Shown here: positions 43,401-51,998 of the stretch, in pieces
How positions within the stretch are numbered: the stretch's first letter is position 1
How the letters are laid out: each line of letters begins with the position of its first letter
Assembly (NCBI RefSeq): GCF_004339025.1
Contig: NZ_SMFT01000003.1
Location: 62,001 to 126,000 of the forward strand
Direction of reading: 5' to 3'
DNA: 64,000 bases
Source: Volucribacter psittacicida
GTDB lineage: Bacteria > Pseudomonadota > Gammaproteobacteria > Enterobacterales > Pasteurellaceae
The notes under the pieces: model-generated
Databases searched by the model: none
The model's input: the letters and a program-made list of their open reading frames with translations, nothing else
Told to the model about the DNA's origin: nothing
Program-made: the position numbers and the translations under genes

Positions 43401-44225
43401 GATAAATTTATGGAGTTATATAAAAAATATGGAAGTAAAAATTTTATTAATGAATATAAAATCTTATTAGAATTATGGCTGTATACAGTAAAAAATGAAT
43501 GGGAAAAGATACTTTCTTTAGAAGAAGAAATTACACTATTACCTCAAAATATTCTAATAGATTTTCAGCCTCAGTTATTGTTAGCAAGAGCTTATAGAAA
43601 ACTGGGTAATTTTTCTGCTGCTCATATTCAGTTAGTTGCTTTTGAAAAACATTCTGCTGGTTTAAGAAATAGTAGATTTGAAATTGCACTTTTGGCTTAT
43701 GAACAGAAAAATTATGTAAAAGTTATTTCTCAATTAGAGAAATCTTTAGCTAATGGCAATAATATTTGTTTATTACCATCTGAAGTATTAGAAAAATATA
43801 TTATTTCTCTAAGAAAACAGAAATCTCCTAACTTTAGGGAAACTTTAGATGAAGCTATTTTATTATACCCTAATAATGAGTTATATCAGGAGTATAAAAT
43901 ACTACAAAGTATGGAGGATAGAAATTGGTTAGATATCTTACAACAGTCTAAATCAATCTCTTTTACATTAAGAAATAAGCTGATTTTTCCAATTATTTTA
44001 GCGTATTATCGTCTGGGAGAAATAGAGAAAGCTAAACAACAATATATAGTTCCAAATTATCAACATCCATATGAATATTGGGACTTATGTTTAGAAATAG
44101 CTCAGGTTTTTGGTGATTTAGAACAACAAATATATTGTTTAAGGGGGTTGACTGCCATTTATCCAGATAAAAATAAAAGAGAAAATAAAGAAAAATTATT
44201 AGCGTTAATAAAAAGTATAAAATAG
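40479..44225 (+). CDS. Multidomain capsule polymerase: GT2 + CDP-glycerol-type glycerophosphotransferase + TPR-like region
   Basis: This 1248-residue protein has a GT2 glycosyltransferase domain at about 43-260 (VSAVYNVEKYLDDYFNS, VDDGSTD at 80-86, FTDPDDFLHPDYF) and a linker. A TagF/TagB-type glycerophosphotransferase domain spans about 480-860 (LQHGITKDNM near 585, TDYSSVAFEMALLEK near 755). From about 870 a helical, TPR-like C-terminus follows. Such fusions build teichoic-acid-like capsules of alternating sugar and polyol phosphate, as in Actinobacillus pleuropneumoniae. It follows the Stealth gene by 12 bases. No CDP-glycerol synthesis gene is in the locus. The exact polymer cannot be read from sequence. 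Confidence 0.85.
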   Translation: MKKTTRKFKKLINNPRLFFKDMYLKHSVKIKRIIPKKYESRHNFTIVSAVYNVEKYLDDYFNSIVKQSIHFKDHIHIICVDDGSTDNSAKIIKKWQRKYPNNITYFYKDNGGQSSARNLGLKHVKTEWVTFTDPDDFLHPDYFKEIDDVLAKDSDISLIGTNLIFYFENGKIFKDSHPLKYKFTKDVSIMSLKSMNNFIQMSAPSTIFKISDRRIGGLLFDEKVKPSFEDAKFTSEYILKNFDKKIAFLKNSIYFYRKRSDNSSTLNNANSMPEQYLDVYKYGVIPVLEKYHKELNYIPLFIQITALYHISWYIIGLVNNDEKTNFLSNNEKDNFLKYLHRVFDFINIETIMSFNLSGIWFLQKVGLLGLFKNTAPKLQIVYVENIDLSKKQILISYFTHFDNELDNFYLDNQDIVPKIYKTTIHTFVGNPFVYEKRIWIPFDNEEQVLSVKINNILARISLKGKHYQSIKVKDILKSFKPSLKYQTDDTWLIMDRDIQADDNAEHLYRYLKENYPEQVCYFALRKDSHDWERLKKEGFNLLDYGSYEFEQHLCRASKIISSHLDRYINNYFGDEYEYSKKFIFLQHGITKDNMSSWFNTKKNLQCLITATVSEYHSIADNYNSYKLSSKEVVLTGFPRHDELLKCNQKDNKIILIMPTWRRSIVGNTVGNGNNRLLSDSFMQTNYAQSWYKIIHHNKLKQLVNDYGYQVIFAPHANIMPYLGLFNIPSFINVWKSTTSSESIQQLFQKAQLMITDYSSVAFEMALLEKMVIYYQFDQESAFSGEHIYQKGYFSYENDGFGPVVFTEYELFNQLEKLLANDGKPFEPYLSRIQNTFPFRDGKNCERVYQAIIDLDKPDETSINLEVLKLFLDKAVKHRDWKLAESRARLLLIYDNNRENIQLLIKLLIEQNKYSQAKEMIFELDNLDIQLSLLLSIALKTQDWKQTIKIIKRNVSLSLENIIILMHCYIELSENDKFMELYKKYGSKNFINEYKILLELWLYTVKNEWEKILSLEEEITLLPQNILIDFQPQLLLARAYRKLGNFSAAHIQLVAFEKHSAGLRNSRFEIALLAYEQKNYVKVISQLEKSLANGNNICLLPSEVLEKYIISLRKQKSPNFRETLDEAILLYPNNELYQEYKILQSMEDRNWLDILQQSKSISFTLRNKLIFPIILAYYRLGEIEKAKQQYIVPNYQHPYEYWDLCLEIAQVFGDLEQQIYCLRGLTAIYPDKNKRENKEKLLALIKSIK

Positions 44226-44332
44226 ATATAACTAGTATAGAGAAATGTTTTATGTTTAAAAGTGTGTTTCTTAAGTAGATTTCAAACTTATTATGATACT
44301 AAACTAAAATAGTAAATAGGTTTTATAGTTAT

Positions 44333-46396
44333 ATGAACAAGTTATCTCCACTTTTATTTTCCAAAGGCATCGCCAAAATTCCTTTTTTGGCGAATTTTTT
44401 TCCTGAATGGAAAATACAAAGATACCAAGTCTGGAAAAGGAATTATTGTGATGCGGTGCTAGGTTGGGGATTGCGCCCAACTGCTCAGCGAGCTAGGCGT
44501 TATGCAAAACAGCATAATTTACCTTATATTGCTGTAGAAGACGGCTTTCTACGCTCTTTAGATTTGGGCGTGAAAGGGGCGCCTCCCTTATCTTTGGTTT
44601 ATGATGATCTTGGCATTTATTATGATACAACAGTACCTTCACGTTTAGAGGCATTAATTTTACAGGCTAATTTTTCTGTAGAAATGTTAAAAATGGCTCA
44701 ACAAGCGTTAAATTTGATTATTGAGTATCAATTATCAAAATATAACCATGTTGTGCAAACCCCTTTATTAACAAAAAATTCAAAAGAAATTGTCTTGGTT
44801 ATTGATCAGACTTTTGGCGATATGGCGGTAAAATATGGGCAAGCTGATGAACATTCTTTTACGATAATGTTAGAAACGGCTATTGCTGAAAACCCTCAAG
44901 CCGAAATTTGGTTGAAAACGCACCCTGACGTATTAAGTGGTAAAAAACAAGGCTATTTTTCCGATATTTTCGCTTATCAAAATAAAATTCATTTATTAGC
45001 ACAAGACTGCAACCCTTTAGCATTATTAGAACAAGTAGATAAAGTTTATTGCGTTACTTCACAAATGGGATTTGAGGCATTAATGTTAGGTAAGCCAGTG
45101 GTTACCTTTGGCTTACCTTGGTTTGCGGGTTGGGGCTTAACCGATGATCGTCATCCGAATAGCTGCGTGTTAGTTCAATCGAATCGGCGGATAAAACGTT
45201 CATTATTAGAACTCTTTACAGCAGCTTATTTGCAATATAGCCGTTATCTGAACCCTTTTAGTGGGGAGCAAGGAACAATTTTTGATGTGATTGATTATTT
45301 ACATCAAGTAAAACAACGTAACCAGCAATTGGCAGGTGATTTATATTGTGTTGGAATGTCCCTTTGGAAAAGGGCTGTTATTAAGCCATTCTTTAATTTA
45401 CCAAGTTGTCGTCTTCATTTTATTAGTTCGGCACGCAAATTGGCGAATATTCAGTTACCTGAAAATGCCAAACTTTTATTATGGGGTAATGGTAAAGCAG
45501 AATTATTGGTCATTGCACAACAACGTAATTTATCTATATTAAGAATGGAAGATGGTTTTATCCGTTCTGTTGGTTTGGGGTCTAATTTAGTTGCACCATT
45601 ATCTTTAGTTGTTGATGATTTAGGTATTTATTTTAATGCTCAACAGCCTTCACGTTTAGAATATATATTACAAAATCAATGTTTTACTGAGAAAGATCTC
45701 ACTTTTGCAGCAAATTTACATCAACAGCTTGTTAGCAAGCATATTGGTAAATACAATGTGGGAGAAGTGAATTTTAGGCTGCCTGAAATAAATCAGATAA
45801 AAATTTTAGTGGTAGGGCAAGTGGAGGATGATGCTTCTATCCGATATGGTTCTCCGAATATTCAATCTAATCTTGCGTTATTACAGCAAGTACGTAAACA
45901 GAATCCCGAGGCTTATATTGTGTATAAACCACATCCTGATGTTGTGAGTGGTAATCGTATAGGGCATATTACTCAAGCACAAATGCAACAATATGCAGAT
46001 CAAGTTGTTACTCATGCTAATGTGCTAGATTGTATTAATGAAGTAGATGAAGTACATACAATGACTTCCTTAGCGGGTTTTGAAGCCTTATTGCGAGGAA
46101 AAAAAGTGTATTGTTATGGTTTACCCTTTTATGCTAATTGGGGATTGACTATTGATGAAATAAATTTACCTCGCCGTCAGCGCCGACTTACTCTTAATCA
46201 ATTAATTGCTGGAACATTGATCTATTATCCTTTATATATTAATCCAAACATTAAACAATTTACTCATGCAGAGCAAGCAATTACTATTTTGTTAAAACAA
46301 AAAGAACAAATTGCTAATCATTCTATTCATAAAAGTTGGTTGGCGAAACAATTGGGTAAATTTAGGCAACTTTATAATATTCTAAAAAATACTTAA
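44333..46396 (+). CDS. KpsC/LipA/HcsA/PhyA-type beta-Kdo transferase
   Basis: KpsC-type enzymes build the poly-beta-Kdo linker on lysophosphatidylglycerol that anchors group 2 capsules. The 687-residue protein has two tandem copies of the family module. VEDGFLRSLDLG and SLVYDDLGIYYD appear at about 65-105, and MEDGFIRSVGLG and SLVVDDLGIYFN at about 405-450. Each is followed by a KTHPDV or KPHPDV segment and the GFEALL(M)LGK motif. It lies 107 bases after the polymerase. Confidence 0.93.
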   Translation: MNKLSPLLFSKGIAKIPFLANFFPEWKIQRYQVWKRNYCDAVLGWGLRPTAQRARRYAKQHNLPYIAVEDGFLRSLDLGVKGAPPLSLVYDDLGIYYDTTVPSRLEALILQANFSVEMLKMAQQALNLIIEYQLSKYNHVVQTPLLTKNSKEIVLVIDQTFGDMAVKYGQADEHSFTIMLETAIAENPQAEIWLKTHPDVLSGKKQGYFSDIFAYQNKIHLLAQDCNPLALLEQVDKVYCVTSQMGFEALMLGKPVVTFGLPWFAGWGLTDDRHPNSCVLVQSNRRIKRSLLELFTAAYLQYSRYLNPFSGEQGTIFDVIDYLHQVKQRNQQLAGDLYCVGMSLWKRAVIKPFFNLPSCRLHFISSARKLANIQLPENAKLLLWGNGKAELLVIAQQRNLSILRMEDGFIRSVGLGSNLVAPLSLVVDDLGIYFNAQQPSRLEYILQNQCFTEKDLTFAANLHQQLVSKHIGKYNVGEVNFRLPEINQIKILVVGQVEDDASIRYGSPNIQSNLALLQQVRKQNPEAYIVYKPHPDVVSGNRIGHITQAQMQQYADQVVTHANVLDCINEVDEVHTMTSLAGFEALLRGKKVYCYGLPFYANWGLTIDEINLPRRQRRLTLNQLIAGTLIYYPLYINPNIKQFTHAEQAITILLKQKEQIANHSIHKSWLAKQLGKFRQLYNILKNT

Positions 46397-46472
46397 AAAA
46401 TAAACCGCACTTTGTTAGAGTAAGCCATTTTTTATAACAATCTAAAATTATAAATATGATAGGAATAAGTTC

Positions 46473-47696
46473 ATGTTAAAGCATAATTTAACAGAATTAG
46501 TAGAAAACTCTCAAAATATTTTATTATTGCAAGGACCTATCGGATCATTTTTTCAGGATTTTTCTCATTGGTTAGTTAGCCAACAAAAAACCTTATTTAA
46601 AATTAATTTTAACCAAGGTGATGAATATTTTTATCCTTTGAGTAATGAGCCTTATAATCCTTATTGCTATCGTGGGGAGTTAGAACAATTTAAACATTTT
46701 CTGCAAGAATTTCTCTATCAACATAAAATAGATACTTTAATCTGTTTTGGCGATAATCGTCCTTATCATAAAATTGCTAAAATCCTTGCTGAACAAAATC
46801 AGCTTAATTTTTGGGTTTTTGAAGAAGGCTATTTTAGACCTCATTATGTTACTTTAGAAAAATATGGCGTTAATGATTTTTCCAAAATTCCTAGAAAGGC
46901 TGAGTTTTTTTTACAACAAATGGATCAATTCACCCCCGTATCTGAACCAGAGCCTTTAGCTCCAGGCTTTTTCCCTGTGGCAAGTTTAGCTACTCGTTAC
47001 TATACACAATCTTATTGGAATACACAAAAATATCCTAATTATTTTCATCATCGTATTTTGAATATTAATTATTACATTAAATTATGGCTTATTTCAGGTT
47101 ATAAAAAGGCTTACCATTATTTACCAGAAAAGATATTTGCACATCATGTTGAAAAAGGGCGCTTAGGTGAGTTTTTTATTGTGCCATTACAAGTTTATGA
47201 TGATAGTCAAGTTAAAGTGCATAGCAACTTTAACAGCGTTCGGGATTTTCTTGTACATGTATTGGATTCTTTTGTTCAATATGCACCAGAGCATCTTAAT
47301 TTGATAGTTAAACATCATCCTATGGATAGAGGATTTATTAGTTATAAAGCAACCATTAAGGACTATATTAAACGTTATCCACAACTTAAAAAACGGCTAC
47401 ATTATATTTATGACATGCCTTTACCTGTTTTACTGCGTAAAGGGAAAGGAATGATAACCTTAAATAGTACCAGTGGGCTTTCGGCGTTATTGCATAATAT
47501 GCCAGTGATTACATTAGGGCGTGCTAATTATAATTTCCAAGGTTTAACACATCAAGGAGAACTAACAGACTTTTGGCATAATCCAACCCCGCCTAATCCA
47601 GAGGTCTTTCAGGCTTATCGCCAATATCATTTATGCAAAACTCAGATCAATGGCAGTTTTTATAATAAAGTCATATTGGATAAAGTTTCTAACTAG
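46473..47696 (+). CDS. KpsS/LipB/HcsB/PhyB-type beta-Kdo transferase
   Basis: KpsS adds the first beta-Kdo to the phosphatidylglycerol acceptor of the capsule linker. The 407-residue protein has the family motifs LLQGPIGSFFQDFSHWL near the start, FEEGYFRPHYVTLEKYGVN near 130, VKHHPMDRGFISY near 278 and LNSTSGLSALLHNMPVITLG near 330. Between it and the KpsC-like gene lies an uptake signal at 46404-46412, marking the return of native sequence. It is the last capsule gene. Confidence 0.93.
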   Translation: MLKHNLTELVENSQNILLLQGPIGSFFQDFSHWLVSQQKTLFKINFNQGDEYFYPLSNEPYNPYCYRGELEQFKHFLQEFLYQHKIDTLICFGDNRPYHKIAKILAEQNQLNFWVFEEGYFRPHYVTLEKYGVNDFSKIPRKAEFFLQQMDQFTPVSEPEPLAPGFFPVASLATRYYTQSYWNTQKYPNYFHHRILNINYYIKLWLISGYKKAYHYLPEKIFAHHVEKGRLGEFFIVPLQVYDDSQVKVHSNFNSVRDFLVHVLDSFVQYAPEHLNLIVKHHPMDRGFISYKATIKDYIKRYPQLKKRLHYIYDMPLPVLLRKGKGMITLNSTSGLSALLHNMPVITLGRANYNFQGLTHQGELTDFWHNPTPPNPEVFQAYRQYHLCKTQINGSFYNKVILDKVSN

Positions 47697-47723
47697 CTTT
47701 TATCCTTAGACAATCATATTGTT

Positions 47724-47739
47724 ATGCAAACGTTTGCCT
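47724..47739. promoter_or_regulatory. PurR-type (LacI-family) operator upstream of the ilv leader
   Basis: ATGCAAACGTTTGCCT matches the published PurR consensus ANGCAANCGNTTNCNT at every fixed position and contains a perfect 12-base palindrome (GCAAACGTTTGC). It lies about 28 bases upstream of the predicted -35 of the ilv promoter. Another LacI-family protein could use it. Confidence 0.55.
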
Positions 47740-47767
47740 AAATTTTCACAAAAAATGAAAAAATTAT

Positions 47768-47795
47768 TTGCATTCTAAATAAAATATGCTATCTA
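47768..47795 (+). promoter_or_regulatory. Predicted ilvLGMD promoter
   Basis: TTGCAT (47768-47773), 16 bases, TATCTA (47790-47795) is the best sigma-70-like pair. Transcription would start near 47802, about 50 bases before the leader peptide. Confidence 0.4.
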
Positions 47796-47852
47796 TATTA
47801 AGGTCGAAAAGACACACAACATACATACTAGACCAGCATTGGATATTGAATT

Positions 47853-47930
47853 ATGGCGTATCGCGCATTAGTCAGCATTATTAACCTCCTCGTGGTGATT
47901 ATTACCGCGAGGCGAGGTTTGCTGAGCTAA
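47853..47930 (+). CDS. ilvL: ilv operon leader peptide
   Basis: A 25-codon frame (MAYRALVSIINLLVVIITAR, then RGLLS) has 12 Leu, Ile or Val residues, many in adjacent pairs, just before an attenuator and ilvG. This is the expected structure of a branched-chain amino-acid attenuation peptide. GGA lies about ten bases before the ATG. It is too short for ordinary gene finding. Confidence 0.88.
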   Translation: MAYRALVSIINLLVVIITARRGLLS

Positions 47931-47989
47931 GTCAATAAAAGATTTTAGGTCAACATAAACCCTCGCTAATCATAGCCGAGGGTTTTTTT
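47885..47989 (+). terminator. ilv attenuator with pause, antiterminator and terminator hairpins
   Basis: The terminator is AACCCTCGCTA (47958-47968) paired with TAGCCGAGGGTT (47973-47984, one bulge) and followed by seven T (47983-47989). The pause hairpin pairs CTCGTGGT (47889-47896) with ACCGCGAG (47904-47911) inside the leader codons. The 3' part GCGAGGTTT (47912-47920) can instead pair with AAACCCTCGC (47957-47966) to form an antiterminator. Ribosome stalling at the Leu, Ile and Val codons would favour read-through. Confidence 0.85.
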
Positions 47990-48029
47990 ATAGCAAAAAT
48001 AATCTTTGAAATTGTAGAGTGAGAAAAGT

Positions 48030-49688
48030 ATGAATGGGGCAAATTTAGTTATTGAATGTTTAAAAGCCCATGGGGTAACCACGATGTTTGGCTATCCTGG
48101 GGGAGCGATTATGCCAGTTTATGATGCGATTTATGATTCAGGAATAGAACATTTATTGTGCCGTAATGAGCAAGGTGCTGCTATGGCGGCGATTGGTTAT
48201 GCGAGAGCCAGCGGTAAAACAGGGGTATGTCTTGCGACTTCTGGGCCGGGAGCGACAAATTTGATTACAGGTTTAGCTGATGCGTTGCTGGATTCTATTC
48301 CCATTGTGGCGATTACGGGGCAGGTGGCAACGCCTTTTATTGGTACAGATGCTTTCCAAGAAATTGATGTGTTAGGTTTGTCTTTGGCTTGTACGAAACA
48401 TAGTTTTATTGTGCAAAATATTGAGGAATTACCCGAGATTATGGCAAAAGCCTTTCAAATTGCACAATCTGGACGTCCAGGACCGGTTTTAGTGGATATT
48501 CCGAAAGATGTTCAATTTGCTCAAACCAATGCTACCCCTATTTGTTACCCTGTGTTAGCCCCAGCCAGCTTATCGGCACAAAATATTGAGCAAGCAGTGA
48601 GCTTGTTACAACAGGCTAAACGCCCTTTAGTTTATGTCGGCGGTGGGGTTGGTATGGCAAAAGCCGTTGCGGAATTGCGAGAGTTTTTAGCGATGACGTT
48701 ATTACCCTGTGTTTCTACGCTAAAAGGATTGGGGGCAATTCCTGCTGATCAACCTTATTATATGGGAATGATTGGTATGCATGGTACTAAAGCGGCAAAT
48801 TATGCGGCACAAGAAGCCGATTTATTATTGGTATTTGGGGCAAGATTTGATGATCGTGTTACGGGGAAATTAGACACCTTTGCTCCTCATGCTAAAGTGG
48901 TTCATGCAGATATTGATATTGCAGAAATTGGGAAATTACGCCGTCCAGATGTGGTGTTATTAGGCGATTTAAAACAAGCCTTTCAACAGCTTAGCTGTCC
49001 TCTTGATATTGCAGATTGGCAAGCGGATATTGTTCGTTTAAAACAGGATTTTGATTTCCGTTATACCCAACCTGCTACGGAGCAGGATATTAATCCACTG
49101 ACTTTATTACATCGTTTATCCTTAAAAAAACCAAATCATGCCATTATTACCACTGATGTAGGACAACATCAAATGTGGTCAGCTCAACATATTCAGCATT
49201 TTGCCCCTGAAAATTATATTACGTCTGCAGGCTTAGGTACGATGGGCTTTGGTTTACCTGCGGCGATTGGGGCGCAAAAAGCACGCCCTCAAGATCCTGT
49301 GATTTTAATTTCGGGCGATGGTTCATTTATGATGAATATCCAAGAATTAGGAACGTTCAAACGTGCGAACACGCCAATTAAAATTTTATTAATTGATAAT
49401 CAACGGCTTGGTATGGTACGTCAATGGCAATCCTTATTTTTTAAAGGACGCCATAGTCAAACCATTCTTGATGATAATCCTGATTTTGTTGCTTTAGCGG
49501 CAGCATTTGGTATTCAAGGGGAACGTATTGAAAAAGCCAGTGAAGTGGAAGGGGCATTGGATCGTTTATTAAGTGCCGAACAAGCCTATTTATTGCACGT
49601 TTGTATTTATGAAGAAGAAAATGTTTGGCCATTAGTGCCGCCGGGAGCTTGTAATGCGGATATGATGGAAGAAGATATTGGAGTGTAG
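48030..49688 (+). CDS. ilvG: Acetolactate synthase II large subunit
   Basis: AHAS condenses two pyruvates, or pyruvate with 2-oxobutyrate, using thiamine diphosphate, at the head of valine, leucine and isoleucine synthesis. The 552-residue protein has [14 protein letters not shown] and the catalytic Glu in [16 protein letters not shown] near 47. It also has the ThDP motif [14 protein letters not shown] through to [11 protein letters not shown]. It is intact, unlike the frameshifted ilvG of E. coli K-12. ilvM follows by two bases. Confidence 0.96.
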   Translation: MNGANLVIECLKAHGVTTMFGYPGGAIMPVYDAIYDSGIEHLLCRNEQGAAMAAIGYARASGKTGVCLATSGPGATNLITGLADALLDSIPIVAITGQVATPFIGTDAFQEIDVLGLSLACTKHSFIVQNIEELPEIMAKAFQIAQSGRPGPVLVDIPKDVQFAQTNATPICYPVLAPASLSAQNIEQAVSLLQQAKRPLVYVGGGVGMAKAVAELREFLAMTLLPCVSTLKGLGAIPADQPYYMGMIGMHGTKAANYAAQEADLLLVFGARFDDRVTGKLDTFAPHAKVVHADIDIAEIGKLRRPDVVLLGDLKQAFQQLSCPLDIADWQADIVRLKQDFDFRYTQPATEQDINPLTLLHRLSLKKPNHAIITTDVGQHQMWSAQHIQHFAPENYITSAGLGTMGFGLPAAIGAQKARPQDPVILISGDGSFMMNIQELGTFKRANTPIKILLIDNQRLGMVRQWQSLFFKGRHSQTILDDNPDFVALAAAFGIQGERIEKASEVEGALDRLLSAEQAYLLHVCIYEEENVWPLVPPGACNADMMEEDIGV

Positions 49689-49690
49689 CT

Positions 49691-49924
49691 ATGAATGAAT
49701 ATCAATTATTATTAATCGCCCAACATCGCCCAGAAACCTTAGAACGACTTTTACGTGTTATTCGTCATCGTGGCTTTAGCGTGACACAATTTACTGCCCA
49801 AGTTGATGAGCAACAGCAAAAAGTGCGGTTAGATTTTAAGGTAAAATCTTTACGTTCAGAGTCGTTACTCGTTAATCAACTCTTAAAACTCTATGATGTT
49901 GAAAGTGTAGAACTTATTGCTTAA
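49691..49924 (+). CDS. ilvM: Acetolactate synthase II small (regulatory) subunit
   Basis: The 77-residue ACT-domain protein (YQLLLIAQHRPETLERLLRV start) fits IlvM in length and position. It is needed for full activity of the IlvG subunit. An uptake signal is inside at 49821-49829. It lies two bases after ilvG and 35 before ilvD. Confidence 0.93.
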   Translation: MNEYQLLLIAQHRPETLERLLRVIRHRGFSVTQFTAQVDEQQQKVRLDFKVKSLRSESLLVNQLLKLYDVESVELIA

Positions 49925-49959
49925 AACAATAACCCTAACAAAATTTATTTGGAGAGATT

Positions 49960-51798
49960 ATGCCAAAACTACGTTCATCGACCAGCACACAAGGTCGTAA
50001 TATGGCGGGTGCAAGAGCCTTATGGCGAGCAACTGGAATGAAAGAAAATGATTTCGGAAAGCCCATTATTGCGGTAGTCAATTCTTTTACTCAGTTTGTT
50101 CCTGGGCATGTGCATTTACGTGATATTGGAAAATTAGTGGCAGAACAAATTGAAGCCACAGGTTTAGCGGTAGCAAAAGAATTTAACACCATTGCCGTTG
50201 ATGATGGCATTGCAATGGGTCATGGGGGAATGTTGTATTCTTTGCCATCAAGGGATTTAATTGCAGATTCTGTGGAATATATGGTTAATGCTCACTGTGC
50301 AGATGCCATGGTGTGCATTTCTAACTGCGATAAAATTACCCCAGGAATGTTAATGGCAGCAATGCGATTAAATATTCCAACCGTCTTTGTTTCAGGGGGA
50401 CCGATGGAGGCAGGGAAAACCAAACTTTCTGACCAGCTTATTCGCTTAGATTTAGTGGATGCTATGATTGAAAGTGCGGATAAAAATGTCAGTGATGATC
50501 GAGTTGATGCCATTGAAAAAGCCGCTTGCCCAACTTGTGGTTCCTGTTCTGGTATGTTTACCGCTAATTCTATGAATTGCTTGACCGAAGCCTTAGGCCT
50601 AAGTTTACCGGGTAATGGCTCAATGTTGGCGACCCACGCCGATCGTAAAACCTTATTCCTCAAAGCTGGCGAACAGATTGTTGAGCTTTGCAAACGTTAT
50701 TATGAACAAGATGATGACAGCGTATTACCTCGCTCTATCGCCACCTTTGAAGCCTTTGAAAATGCCATGAGCTTAGATATTGCAATGGGCGGATCGTCCA
50801 ATACCGTCTTGCATTTACTCGCCGCAGCGCAAGAGGCTGGTGTGGATTTTACTATGGCGGATATTGATCGCCTTTCTCGTAAAGTACCTTGCTTGAGTAA
50901 AGTCGCCCCAAATACCAACAAATATCATATGGAAGATGTCCATCATGCTGGGGGGATTATGGGGATTTTAGGTGAATTAGATCGTGCGAATTTATTACAT
51001 CGTCATACTCGCACTATCTTAGGTTTAAGCCTAGAAGAGCAATTAAATCAATATGATATTATGCGTAACCGCGATCCAGAACTATTAAAATTCTTCCGAG
51101 CAGGTCCAGCGGGTATTCGCACCACCAAAGCCTTTTCGCAAGATTGCCGTTGGGACGATGTTGATGATGATCGCCAGCATGGTTGTATTCGTAGCAAAGA
51201 GTACGCTTATAGCCAAGAGGGCGGATTAGCAATGTTATCAGGCAATGTGGCTTTAGACGGCTGTATTGTAAAAACCGCAGGGGTTGATGAATCTATTTGG
51301 CAATTTCGTGGCGAAGCTATTGTATTTGAAAGCCAAGAAGATGCGGTAGAAGGCATTTTAGGTGGAAAAGTCCGGGCTGGCCATGTGGTGGTTATACGCT
51401 ATGAAGGTCCAAAAGGCGGACCAGGTATGCAAGAAATGCTTTATCCCACCAGTTATCTCAAATCTATTGGTTTAGGCAAACAATGTGCCTTATTAACCGA
51501 CGGGCGTTTTTCTGGAGGAACATCAGGATTATCCATTGGACATGTATCGCCAGAAGCCGCATCAGGCGGTGCGATTGGCTTAGTGCGAGATGGTGATATT
51601 ATTGAAATTGATATTCCTAACCGAGCTATCAATTTACAAGTATCAGAACAAGAACTGGCTCAACGCCGAGCGGAACAAGATCAAAAAGGCTGGAAACCAG
51701 CTAACCGCCAACGCGAAGTCTCCTTTGCTCTCAAAGTCTTTGGGCATTTTGCCACTTCAGCAGATAAGGGCGCAGTGAGAGATAAGTCTAAATTATAA
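49960..51798 (+). CDS. ilvD: Dihydroxy-acid dehydratase
   Basis: IlvD is the iron-sulfur enzyme that dehydrates 2,3-dihydroxy acids in valine and isoleucine synthesis. The 612-residue protein has the cluster-binding Cys motifs [10 protein letters not shown] and [18 protein letters not shown], and the C-terminal [21 protein letters not shown] strong ribosome site (GGAGAG) precedes the ATG. It follows ilvM directly; ilvE and ilvA, present between or after these genes in E. coli, are absent here. Confidence 0.97.
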   Translation: MPKLRSSTSTQGRNMAGARALWRATGMKENDFGKPIIAVVNSFTQFVPGHVHLRDIGKLVAEQIEATGLAVAKEFNTIAVDDGIAMGHGGMLYSLPSRDLIADSVEYMVNAHCADAMVCISNCDKITPGMLMAAMRLNIPTVFVSGGPMEAGKTKLSDQLIRLDLVDAMIESADKNVSDDRVDAIEKAACPTCGSCSGMFTANSMNCLTEALGLSLPGNGSMLATHADRKTLFLKAGEQIVELCKRYYEQDDDSVLPRSIATFEAFENAMSLDIAMGGSSNTVLHLLAAAQEAGVDFTMADIDRLSRKVPCLSKVAPNTNKYHMEDVHHAGGIMGILGELDRANLLHRHTRTILGLSLEEQLNQYDIMRNRDPELLKFFRAGPAGIRTTKAFSQDCRWDDVDDDRQHGCIRSKEYAYSQEGGLAMLSGNVALDGCIVKTAGVDESIWQFRGEAIVFESQEDAVEGILGGKVRAGHVVVIRYEGPKGGPGMQEMLYPTSYLKSIGLGKQCALLTDGRFSGGTSGLSIGHVSPEAASGGAIGLVRDGDIIEIDIPNRAINLQVSEQELAQRRAEQDQKGWKPANRQREVSFALKVFGHFATSADKGAVRDKSKL

Positions 51799-51807
51799 AA
51801 TTAAGCG

Positions 51808-51840
51808 AAATCGCCTATTCTTATTGAATAGGCGATTTTT
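51808..51840 (+). terminator. ilvD terminator
   Basis: AAATCGCCTATTC, loop TTATT, GAATAGGCGATTTTTT: a perfect stem of 13 pairs with a T run, ten bases after the ilvD stop. Confidence 0.9.
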
Positions 51841-51875
51841 TATAGTTATTCCAATTTAAAAGAATATAAAGTGGT
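51841..51875. repeat. Degenerate copy of the TATAGTCG inverted-repeat element
   Basis: TATAGTTATTCCAATTTAAAAG, then AAAGTGG, resembles the terminal repeat of the small elements described at 55498 and 57954, with several changes. A similar remnant (TATAGCACGATTTCAATTTAAAA) begins near 54850. Both lie just after terminators. Confidence 0.4.
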
Positions 51876-51998
51876 AAGGGTAATAGTTGTATAAATAGTA
51901 TGAGGATGAAATGACTATATTGCCTATTACACCTAAAATTTACTCTTTAGTGAGTAAGTTTTATCTTTTTTAAAATAGATTTATACATTGCTTCATAA

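Noticed and set aside
50292-50693. 133-codon minus-strand frame inside ilvD
   Set aside because: Complete overlap with a highly conserved enzyme on the other strand; a chance open frame.
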